The notes under the pieces are model-generated. The model had not been told where the DNA came from. It saw only the letters and a program-made list of their open reading frames with translations, and did no database searches. A program made the position numbers and the translations under genes. DNA of 64,000 nucleotides from Pseudooceanicola sediminis (GTDB lineage Bacteria > Pseudomonadota > Alphaproteobacteria > Rhodobacterales > Rhodobacteraceae). The number at the start of each line of letters is the position of its first letter. The first letter of the stretch is position 1. Shown piece after piece: positions 43,947 to 51,181 of the stretch. Location: positions 62,001 to 126,000 of the forward strand of contig NZ_QWJJ01000011.1 of the NCBI RefSeq assembly GCF_003575965.1, in the 5' to 3' direction.

Positions 43947-44110
43947 CAATTCAGATCCCCCAGCCCCGCTCTGCGCCTGCACCCACGACACGAACCTGCC
44001 ATTCAACCGAGCTGCAAACCACACGTGGCAGCAACGCAGCGCTCGTCCACCTTGACCGGAGCGGGCTGTCAGTTGTGCCTTGTTTCGCCCCGAAGGGAAG
44101 GTTCTCATGA
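43943..44110 (+). CDS. Possible small ORF linking ATPase and reductase genes
   Basis: A 55-codon frame starts in the ATGA of the ATPase stop and ends in the ATGA of the next gene's start, so it is coupled at both ends. It begins MTIQIPQPRSAPAPTTRTCH and ends VVPCFAPKGRFS. The composition is Pro/Thr/Arg-rich with no recognised domain, and it may be a spacer that happens to be open or a remnant. It matters because the double overlap keeps ribosomes moving between the two large genes. Confidence 0.3.
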   Translation: MTIQIPQPRSAPAPTTRTCHSTELQTTRGSNAALVHLDRSGLSVVPCFAPKGRFS

Positions 44111-45108
44111 CTCGCGCCATGTCTGCGGTAATTGCCACTGCCATCGGCGGCCCACAGGTTCTGGCCCTGGTTGAGCGGCCAAGGCCGGTGCCGGGACCGG
44201 GTGAGGTGCTGATCCGCACTGTCGCCGCCGGCGTAAATCGCCCCGACATCATGCAGCGTACCGGCGCCATCCCTGCCCCGCCGGATGCCCCCGACATCCT
44301 TGGACTCGAAGTTGCCGGTGCGATCACCGCGACAGGTGAAGGGGTGCCAGACGCGATGCAGGGGACCGCCGTAATGGCCCTGGTCAAGGGGGGCGGCTAT
44401 GCCGAGTATGCCGTCGCCCGCGCAGATCACTGCCTTTCCATCCCCAAAGGGTTGGATATGCAAGAAGCCGCCGCGCTGCCCGAAGGCCTGTTTACCATCT
44501 GGCACAACCTGTTCGACAGAGGCGGTCTTTGTCCTGGTGAAACCGTGCTGATCCAGGGCGGTGCCAGCGGCATCGGCACACTGGCGTTGCAATTGGCTGT
44601 TGCCTGGGGTGCCAGGGTCATCGTCACTGCCGGAGGTACGGAAAAATGCGCCCGTCTGGCCGAGATGGGCGTAGACGCCATCGACTATCGCACTGCGGAC
44701 CTGGCAGCCGAGGTCATGCGCCTCACCCACGGTGCGGGCGTTGATGTCGTGCTGGATATCCTGGGGGGGGATGCAATCAACTCGCACCTTGCCTGCATGG
44801 CCCCGGGCGGGCGCCACATTGGCCTGTCGTTCATGACGGGCATGATCGCACCCGTCGATCTGGGAATAATGATGCGCAAGGGCCTCTGGCTCAGCTCCTC
44901 GACGCTTCGTCCCAAGAGCGATGCAGAAAAAGCCGCCATCGCAGTGGATGTTGAAACCCATCTGCTGCCCCTGATCGGCCCCGGCAAAGTGCGGCCGGTC
45001 CTGTCGGCCTCACTGCCCCTTGCCGACGCCGCTGCCGCGCATACGCTGCTCGAAAGCGGCCGGAACTTTGGCAAGATCGTTCTGCAAACGGAAGGTGGCA
45101 CCAAATGA
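44107..45108 (+). CDS. Zinc-independent quinone oxidoreductase (zeta-crystallin/PIG3-type MDR)
   Basis: This is a 333-residue NADPH-dependent medium-chain reductase lacking the zinc ligands of alcohol dehydrogenases. A GroES-like N-terminal domain (VNRPDIMQRTG) is followed by the cofactor domain with IQGGASGIGTLALQLA. The PIG3-type phrase GLDMQEAAALPEGLFTIWHNLF is present. It could reduce quinones or alpha,beta-unsaturated carbonyls generated during catabolism. It overlaps the GST gene by 4 bp. The start is ATG 44107. Confidence 0.87.
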   Translation: MTRAMSAVIATAIGGPQVLALVERPRPVPGPGEVLIRTVAAGVNRPDIMQRTGAIPAPPDAPDILGLEVAGAITATGEGVPDAMQGTAVMALVKGGGYAEYAVARADHCLSIPKGLDMQEAAALPEGLFTIWHNLFDRGGLCPGETVLIQGGASGIGTLALQLAVAWGARVIVTAGGTEKCARLAEMGVDAIDYRTADLAAEVMRLTHGAGVDVVLDILGGDAINSHLACMAPGGRHIGLSFMTGMIAPVDLGIMMRKGLWLSSSTLRPKSDAEKAAIAVDVETHLLPLIGPGKVRPVLSASLPLADAAAAHTLLESGRNFGKIVLQTEGGTK

Positions 45109-45716
45109 AGCTCTCCCTCTACTGGGGCTCAGCCTCGCCCTTCGTGCGCAAGGTGATGGTTGTCGCGCATGAGCTTGGGCTGGAAAATGATATCGAAATT
45201 CTCGACAGCGCGGCCAATCCGGTTGAGCGCGACACCCGTATCCAGGCCTTCAACCCGCTGGCAAAGGTGCCCGCGGCGCGCGCAGATGATGGGACGTTGC
45301 TTTATGACAGCCGCGTGATCTGCGAATACCTGGACACGATGTCAAACGGCGGATTGTTTCCGCTGCCCCTGCCTGCGCGCTGGACTGCCCTGCGACGTCA
45401 GGCTCTGGCGGATGGCCTGCTGGATGCGGCGCTGCTGATCCGTTACGAAACCCTGTTGCGGCCAAAGGATCGGCAATGGTCGCTTTGGGTCGAGAAACAG
45501 CACGAAAAACTGAACGATGCGCTGACCGCCATGGCGGCGGACATCCCCGCACCGGACTGTCGCGATATCGGTGCAATATCCTATGCCTGTACCCTGGGAT
45601 GGCTCGATTTCCGCTTTACCGAACTCGATTGGCGGCGGGGCCGCGCGGATCTGGCTGCATGGCACCGTGCATATGAAGCGCGCCCGGCCATGATCGCAAC
45701 CCGTCCACGTGCCTGA
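45105..45716 (+). CDS. Glutathione S-transferase family protein
   Basis: This is a 203-residue cytosolic protein. The thioredoxin-like N-terminal domain starts MKLSLYWGSASPFVRKVMV, with the catalytic Ser of beta/zeta-like GSTs in SASPFVRK, and ends in the glutathione-contacting DSRVICEYLD. An all-helical C-terminal domain follows. It is coupled to the reductase upstream (4-bp overlap). It may isomerise or conjugate a reactive intermediate of the pathway. Confidence 0.87.
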   Translation: MKLSLYWGSASPFVRKVMVVAHELGLENDIEILDSAANPVERDTRIQAFNPLAKVPAARADDGTLLYDSRVICEYLDTMSNGGLFPLPLPARWTALRRQALADGLLDAALLIRYETLLRPKDRQWSLWVEKQHEKLNDALTAMAADIPAPDCRDIGAISYACTLGWLDFRFTELDWRRGRADLAAWHRAYEARPAMIATRPRA

Positions 45717-45730
45717 CAAAGGAAATCATC

Positions 45731-45820
45731 ATGACCTTGCAGATTGCGTATTCCGCACCTTGCAGATTGCGTATTCCGCGGGTCGCGAAATATCCTGCTG
45801 CACAATCATCCCCGCCGTAG
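45731..45820 (+). pseudogene. Broken start of a lost gene, disrupted by a 23-bp duplication
   Basis: A good ribosome-binding site (AAAGGAAATC) precedes ATG 45731, but the frame ends after 29 codons. Two exact tandem copies of a 23-bp unit fill 45734-45779, and 23 is not a multiple of 3. Removing one copy gives another short frame beginning MTLQIAYSAGREISCC, still ending within about 25 codons. This looks like the stub of a gene deleted between the GST and RidA genes. No family can be named. Confidence 0.35.
45734..45779. repeat. Exact 23-bp tandem duplication
   Basis: The unit beginning ACCTTGCAGATTGCG and ending TTCCGC is present twice back to back (45734-45756 and 45757-45779). It is a recent-looking duplication because the copies are identical. 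Confidence 0.9.
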
Positions 45821-45961
45821 CGTGACAGGCCCGCTGCCGCAGCGACCCGTGAACACTGCCTGACTGCGCACGATGAAACAGCCTGATATCATCGACCGCA
45901 GCCAGACAAGACCAGCACCCGAAACGGGCGCATAGCCAAAATCAAATGAAAGACACATCAA

Positions 45962-46378
45962 ATGGCGCATCTTCGTCACCGCAAGTTCAATACCAAGGAC
46001 ACCTACCCCGAACAGAACCTCGACAACGACCTGTCGCAGGCCGTCGTGGCAAAGGGGGGCACCACCATCTTTCTGCGCGGTCAGTGCCCGCAGGATCTGG
46101 ACACCGCCGAGAATATAAAGAGCAACGATCCCGTGGAACAAACCCACAAGGTGATGAGCAACATCCGGCAACTGGTCGAGGAATGCGGCGGCGAAATGGC
46201 ACATGTCACCAAGCTGGTGGTGTACCTGACCGACGTGCGCCATCGCGAAGCCGTGTATCGGACCCTGGGCGAATACATCAAGGGCGTCTATCCAGTGTGC
46301 ACGGGTCTGGTTGTCGTCGCCCTTGCGCGCCCCGAATGGCTGGTCGAAATCGACGCAACGGCCGTGATCCCGGACTGA
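45962..46378 (+). CDS. RidA/YjgF-family protein, atypical (key Arg missing)
   Basis: This is a 138-residue small protein of the Rid family, which forms trimers and in RidA proper hydrolyses reactive imines. The family layout is present: LSQAVVAKGGTTIFLRGQ, a helix with Q-T-x-x-V-x-x-N-I, and a C-terminal VEIDATAV. In active RidA an Arg lies in the segment P-x-R-[ST]; here that segment reads YPVCTG, with Cys113 in its place. It may therefore belong to a Rid subgroup with another activity. It has no strong ribosome-binding site before ATG 45962. Position in the catabolic cluster suggests it handles an imine/enamine or related intermediate. Confidence 0.85.
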   Translation: MAHLRHRKFNTKDTYPEQNLDNDLSQAVVAKGGTTIFLRGQCPQDLDTAENIKSNDPVEQTHKVMSNIRQLVEECGGEMAHVTKLVVYLTDVRHREAVYRTLGEYIKGVYPVCTGLVVVALARPEWLVEIDATAVIPD

Positions 46379-46463
46379 TCCACCGGACCATTGCGGCAGA
46401 CACGCAGGTGCGGCCGCACACGACTTGCAAACAAGAACAGGGCTGACGGCCCCGGGAGTTTAC

Positions 46464-47138
46464 ATGACCTTCTCCATCATTGGGCATTGCCCCGACACCG
46501 GCATGTTCGGGGTCGCCATTTCGTCTTCTTCGCCAGCGGTGGCGGCGCGTTGTTCCTTCGCCCGTGCCGGTGTCGGTGCCGTTGCAACACAGAACGTCAC
46601 GGACCCCCGGCTTGGCCCGCACGCGCTTGATCTGATGGAGAGAGGCGCCAGCCCGTCAGAGGCGCTGTCAATTCTTGAACGCAGCGGGGGGCATATGGCC
46701 TATCGTCAGGTGCTGGCTGTCGGACGGTCGGGGCAGAGCGCGATCTACTCCGGCACGCAGGTACTTGGCATGTGGTCCGAGGCAGAGGGACGCGATACCG
46801 CGGCCGCCGGAAACCTTCTGGCCGATGCCGGAGTTCCCGAAGTGATGGTGCAGTCCTTTCTGACGTCAGAGGGCCATCTGGGTGACCGCCTTGTCCGCGC
46901 CCTGCGCGCAGGCCTGGATGCAGGAGGAGAGTCCGGGCCCGTGCATTCTGCGGGATTGCTGTTGGTCGACCAGCAAAGCTGGCCCCTTGCAGAACTGCGT
47001 ATCGACTGGACCGAGGCGTGCCCGATCGCGGCACTGGAAACAGCATGGCAAGTCTATCGTCCGCAGATGGCCGCCTATGTCACCCGCGCGCTGGATCCAC
47101 GAGAGGCCCCGTCCTATGGCGTTCCCGGCGACGAATAA
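46464..47138 (+). CDS. DUF1028-domain protein
   Basis: This is a 224-residue protein of the DUF1028 family, whose fold is related to Ntn-hydrolases. It starts MTFSIIGHCPDTGMFGVAIS and contains the family phrases SPAVAARCSFARAGVGAVATQ and PRLGPHALDLM. The CGGGAG before ATG 46464 selects this start over the longer frame. DUF1028 genes frequently sit with amidohydrolases, RidA-like proteins and ABC importers for amine compounds, as here, but the reaction in this cluster is not established. Confidence 0.85.
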   Translation: MTFSIIGHCPDTGMFGVAISSSSPAVAARCSFARAGVGAVATQNVTDPRLGPHALDLMERGASPSEALSILERSGGHMAYRQVLAVGRSGQSAIYSGTQVLGMWSEAEGRDTAAAGNLLADAGVPEVMVQSFLTSEGHLGDRLVRALRAGLDAGGESGPVHSAGLLLVDQQSWPLAELRIDWTEACPIAALETAWQVYRPQMAAYVTRALDPREAPSYGVPGDE

Positions 47139-47199
47139 CTAGGCTTGCCCGGCGGCGGCACGCCAGCCCGCCGGGATCACCCAAGATCGAGGACCACCG

Positions 47200-48138
47200 A
47201 TGCCCCTCAGGTTCACCCTTCGACAACTGGAGTATTTCATCGCCGTGGGCGAAGCCGGCAGCATCGCCCTGGCCGCCGAAAAGGTGAACGTCACCGCGCC
47301 ATCCATGTCCTCCGCCATTGCTCAGCTCGAGGCCGGATTTGGGGTGCAACTGTTTACCCGGCGCCATGCTCAGGGGTCGGTGCTGACCCCTACCGGCGAA
47401 CGCTTCATCGAACAGGCCCGTGCGGTGCTGGAGGATGCAGCGAAACTGAATGACATGGCCAACATCTATACGGGCAGCGTGCGCGGGTCACTGCGGGTGG
47501 GCTGCATGCGTACCTTCGTTCAACTGATGGTCCCTCAGCTGCGCCGCAGTTTCGAAGACAAGTATTCCAGCGTCGATTTCAGCCAGGTGGAGCTGGACCA
47601 GGCACAGATTTTCGATGCCCTGGGTTCGTCGCGCATCGACCTCGCGCTGACCTACGATCTGTCGCTGCCGAGTGACATAGATTTTCAGCCGTTACGCACA
47701 TTGCCACCCTATGTCATGGTGGATGTGGCACATCCGCTGGCCGGGCGCCGCGAACTGACCGCCGCCGACCTTGTCGATCACGACATGGTCCTGCTCGACA
47801 TGCCACACAGCTCAGACTATTTCCTGTCGCTGTTCCGGGCCCTTGGCCACCGCCCCCGGATCACCGAACGCACATCGGAAATCGCAATTCAGCGGAGCCT
47901 TGTGGCAAATGGCTTCGGCTTTGGGATCTCGAACATGCGCACGGTGTCGGAATCTTCCATGGATGGCAAAATGCTCAAATTCATTCCCCTGCAAACTGCG
48001 GTGCCACCCTTGCAGCTGGGCATTGCCATGTCGCGGGCGGCCCACGTCTCGCGCACCATCCAGGCCTTCATTGACCATTGCCACGAAGCCGCCGATGCCG
48101 ACAAACTGCCCGGCCTGGTCACAGGAACCGAACGTTGA
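47200..48138 (+). CDS. LysR-family transcriptional regulator
   Basis: This is a 312-residue regulator with the N-terminal winged helix (LRQLEYFIAVGEAGSIALAA, then MSSAIAQLEAGFGVQLFTRR) and a type 2 periplasmic-fold effector domain from about residue 90. It sits inside the cluster on the same strand, and its stop overlaps the TTG start of the M20 gene. That suggests it is transcribed with the genes it regulates. The likely inducer is the imported compound or an intermediate. The start is ATG 47200. Confidence 0.9.
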   Translation: MPLRFTLRQLEYFIAVGEAGSIALAAEKVNVTAPSMSSAIAQLEAGFGVQLFTRRHAQGSVLTPTGERFIEQARAVLEDAAKLNDMANIYTGSVRGSLRVGCMRTFVQLMVPQLRRSFEDKYSSVDFSQVELDQAQIFDALGSSRIDLALTYDLSLPSDIDFQPLRTLPPYVMVDVAHPLAGRRELTAADLVDHDMVLLDMPHSSDYFLSLFRALGHRPRITERTSEIAIQRSLVANGFGFGISNMRTVSESSMDGKMLKFIPLQTAVPPLQLGIAMSRAAHVSRTIQAFIDHCHEAADADKLPGLVTGTER

Positions 48139-49343
48139 CCTTGATCCCGGAAACCGCCGACATTCTGGCGCGATTGGTCGCCTTTCCCACCCTGTCGCGG
48201 CACTCCAACATCGCCCTGCTGGAATATATCGAAAGCCTGCTTCGCCCGGCCGGTGTGAGGCTGGAGCGATTTGCCAGCGACGACGGCACCCGCGCCAACC
48301 TATGGGCCAGCCTCGGTCCCGAAGGGGACGGCGGCGTGGTTCTGTCGGGCCATTGCGACGTGGTCCCCGTGACCGGTCAGAGCTGGACCCGTGATCCCTT
48401 CGAACTGCACCACGCAGAGGGCAACTTCTATGGACGCGGGACCGCCGATATGAAGGGGTTTCTCGCCGTTGCCATCCGCGCCATGCTGATCGCGGCGGCA
48501 CGCCCCCTGCGCCTGCCCCTGCACCTGGCGATCTCCTATGACGAGGAGATCGGCTGCATGGGAGTGCGCGGGATGCTCGATACGCTCGCCACTCGTCCGC
48601 ACCGGCCGGCGCTTTGCCTGATCGGGGAACCGACCGGCATGAACATCGCAACCGGACACAAGGGCAAGCGCGCCTTGCGGGCCTGTTGCCACGGACAGGA
48701 GGGCCACTCTGCGCTGGCGCCAGATGCGTTGAACGCACTGCATCTTGGCGCGGCCTTCATCTCCCGTCTGCAAACACGGCAGGACCTGCTGCGCGTCAGT
48801 GGCGCGCGCGACACGGCCTATGATATTCCCTATTCCACCCTCCATGTCGGCGTCATGCAGGGGGGGACCGCGCTCAACATCGTCCCAAATCTATGTGAGC
48901 TGGAATTCGAAATCCGCAATGTCGCCGCCGATGACCCGGACGCGATTATCGCCGATATCATCGAGGATGCCGAGGCAATCGCTACCCCGCACCGCAACCG
49001 CTTTCCCGAAGCAAGGATCGAAATCGAGGAGATTTCCGGCTATCCGGGGCTCGATACTCCTGCCGGCACGCCCGCCGTCGAACTGCTACACTCCCTGCTT
49101 GGACATGACGCCGCTATGATCAAGGTCGCCTTCGGGACCGAAGGCGGTCTGTTTCAGCACTCGCTCGGAATACCGACATTGGTCTGCGGGCCAGGCCATA
49201 TGGCACAGGGGCACAAACCCGACGAATTCGTCAGCCAGGCGCAGCTGAGCGAGTGTGAAGGTCTGATGGCAGCACTGACGGATGCACTAGAGGATGGCGA
49301 GGCGCAGGCCTTGGCGGGCCGGAGCGGGCCAGATCGCCTCTGA
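48135..49343 (+). CDS. M20 metallo-deacylase (ArgE / acetylornithine deacetylase-like)
   Basis: This is a 402-residue zinc amidohydrolase. The metal and catalytic residues are H73 and D75 in SGHCDVVP, D105 in RGTADMKG, E137-E138 in DEEIGC, and Glu in GEPTGM. A dimerisation (lid) domain lies in the middle. The family removes an acyl group from an amino acid or amine, and this one is closest to the ArgE branch. The start is a TTG overlapping the LysR stop (TTGA); an in-frame TTG at 48141 is an alternative. Two genes away, DUF1028 and RidA suggest an N-acylated amine or amide route. Confidence 0.87.
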   Translation: MTLIPETADILARLVAFPTLSRHSNIALLEYIESLLRPAGVRLERFASDDGTRANLWASLGPEGDGGVVLSGHCDVVPVTGQSWTRDPFELHHAEGNFYGRGTADMKGFLAVAIRAMLIAAARPLRLPLHLAISYDEEIGCMGVRGMLDTLATRPHRPALCLIGEPTGMNIATGHKGKRALRACCHGQEGHSALAPDALNALHLGAAFISRLQTRQDLLRVSGARDTAYDIPYSTLHVGVMQGGTALNIVPNLCELEFEIRNVAADDPDAIIADIIEDAEAIATPHRNRFPEARIEIEEISGYPGLDTPAGTPAVELLHSLLGHDAAMIKVAFGTEGGLFQHSLGIPTLVCGPGHMAQGHKPDEFVSQAQLSECEGLMAALTDALEDGEAQALAGRSGPDRL

Positions 49344-49546
49344 CTGACCAACGCGGGTCGCGACGCCTTGGGTTTGTCCAGCTGACGCTGCGGGGTGAAG
49401 GGCGAGAACTGCCAAAGGTTGTTTCCCGCATCTGCAGCATGAGCGACAAGGTCGCCTCTGCCGCCTGCAACGCGGCCATTGCCGGGTTTGCCGCCGATCC
49501 CAAGCCGGTGCGCAGGCCTTCTCACTCACGCCTGAAAATGATCTGA
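49344..49546 (+). pseudogene. Possible MarR-family regulator fragment (C-terminal part)
   Basis: A frame overlapping the M20 3' end continues as LTDQRGSRRLGFVQLTLRGE, then GRELPKVVSRICSMSDKVAS and ends at 49546. The 'D-x-R...V-x-L-T...G' block resembles the wing and following helix of MarR proteins. There is no N-terminal half or start codon, so it would be a truncated remnant. The resemblance is weak. Confidence 0.3.
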
Positions 49547-50445
49547 GAACGCATCACGTCCATGAGATGAGGGAAGCGCCGCCATCGGAATCCTGTAGAG
49601 ATTGGAGACCCTGCACGTCAACTGCCAGGCACGGCGCAAAAAGCCGCCGATTCTGATGAAAAGATTGAGATAAGTCCCATGCGCCATCGCGTCGATCCGC
49701 GCGATGATCTTTCTATGCAGCCTTACTGCCACCCAACAAGGGAGCGACCGGCACCGCAGGCACCACCATTTCCATCGCATCTACCTGTAGCCCCAGTCAC
49801 AAATGGCCCATTCTCGCGAAAACGCGGGCGACGATTGTCGGCAGTGTTCGTCGGCACTGCCTCGCTAAAGCTCAGCTGCGTTGTCGCGCCGTCACCCCCA
49901 CCTCTCCAAATCAGGCGAATACTCAGAGGGCAAAAGCCACGTGTTAAGGGGACGATAAACGCTCTCATCCCCCTGCGTCAGTTGGCACGTCCGCCCAGTT
50001 GGCCTTAAATCTCTCCTGCCTTCGAGGCAAATCGTCGAGCGCCAGACAACGACCATCCTATTGATTTTAATATATTTTTTCGAATATAAACTAGCCGCAG
50101 AAAGTTGCAGAAAAATTTGCATCTTCCAACCGGCTTAAAATCTCGTGAGGCACCGCGTTTCCCGCACAACGCCCCTTATTTCATTGATGTTCTCAGGATC
50201 TGCTGTCGGTGCCCCGGTTATGTTGAACCGGCTGGTCATCGCGTGCTCAGGGGCCGGATGTTCCCTTGCTGCAAAGGGATCGCCGCTAAGGCGCCAACAG
50301 GAAGAAACCCTTTGCGCAATGCCTTATTTTACAGGCTTCTCGGGTGTCTTTCGGGATCACCGCAATACTGCCTGTCACACAACAGCGAAACGTCCCTCAT
50401 CAATCGGAAAAAACACAATGACGGAGAACCAAGATGCGGATGTAA
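49547..50445. other. No recognisable gene (about 900 bp) next to tRNA-Val
   Basis: No frame looks like a real protein on either strand. A markedly AT-rich block at about 50055-50120 stands out from the GC-rich surroundings. The segment may be decayed accessory DNA at a tRNA gene, but no integrase or attachment repeat was found. Confidence 0.4.
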
Positions 50446-50520
50446 TGGTGGGTGATAAGGGATTTGAACCCCTGACATCTTCGATGTGAACGAAGCGCTC
50501 TACCACTGAGCTAATCACCC
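50446..50520 (-). tRNA. tRNA-Val (anticodon CAC)
   Basis: The reverse complement gives a 75-nt cloverleaf with acceptor GGGTGAT/ATCACCC and D arm AGCTCAGTGGTAGAGC. The anticodon loop TTCACAT (anticodon CAC) is closed by CTTCG/CGAAG, the T loop is GTTCAAATC and the CCA is encoded. It differs from the tRNA-Val at 24229 in the D loop, the anticodon and some T-stem pairs. Confidence 0.96.
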
Positions 50521-50538
50521 GTGCGGCGGTGTTTAGCG

Positions 50539-50985
50539 TCACTGCGCCGGGTCTGCAAGCGTCTCTTTGACAGTTTCCGCATCGGATGCCTCGGCCTCTT
50601 TTGAGGGCACACCGTCGGATGCGCGTCGGGCCTGATCGCTCTGACGAATGCGCGTGTTCATCACCTTGCCGTTCGGCACCGATTTCTCGTTGGTGACCTT
50701 TACCTTGCCAAGTGGTTGCATGTTCAACTCCCGGCCCCCAGCGATGGCCTCGCCCAGCACGGCCAGCATGGCCTCGACCACCGGTTTGGCAAACTTTTTC
50801 TTCACCCCGGAGTGTATCACCACCAGCTCGATCAGCTCTTTCTTCTTTAGCTCAGGCGTTGCCGACTCTGTTGCTGTGACGGTTTCTTCAACAGGGGGCG
50901 CGGCGATATCGGCCTCACCGCGGGTCGCCTTTTGCGCCGAAGATGTCTTGGATATTGCCCTGCGCGGACTGGTCTTGGATACCAT
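50539..50985 (-). CDS. HU/IHF-like DNA-binding protein with extended tails
   Basis: This is a 148-residue nucleoid-associated-type protein. The central block, about residues 44-115 (LKKKELIELVVIHSGVKKKF, then PVVEAMLAVLGEAIAGGREL and LGKVKVTNEKS), matches the HU fold. It is flanked by a Lys/Ala/Thr-rich N-terminal tail and an acidic C-terminal tail (SKEAEASDAETVKET). Extended HU-like proteins of this form occur in Rhodobacterales. ATG 50985 is used because GGGGA lies 6 bp upstream; an adjacent ATG at 50988 is possible. It lies just after lon on the same strand. Confidence 0.8.
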   Translation of the reverse strand: MVSKTSPRRAISKTSSAQKATRGEADIAAPPVEETVTATESATPELKKKELIELVVIHSGVKKKFAKPVVEAMLAVLGEAIAGGRELNMQPLGKVKVTNEKSVPNGKVMNTRIRQSDQARRASDGVPSKEAEASDAETVKETLADPAQ

Positions 50986-51181
50986 CATGTTCCCCTTGAT
51001 CCCCGGCGTCACCTGCAACGCATAGGTTCAACGCTAGCAGCGCCGCACGGCTTAATCCAGCAACCTTACCGGGAGTGGTCCCGATTTCCGCACTCAGACA
51101 TTGCAACGCCGAAGAGCGCATAGAAAAGGGCCACGCTCCCTTTCGGAAACATGGCCCCACATCGTTTTCTGTCCGGCGAGA

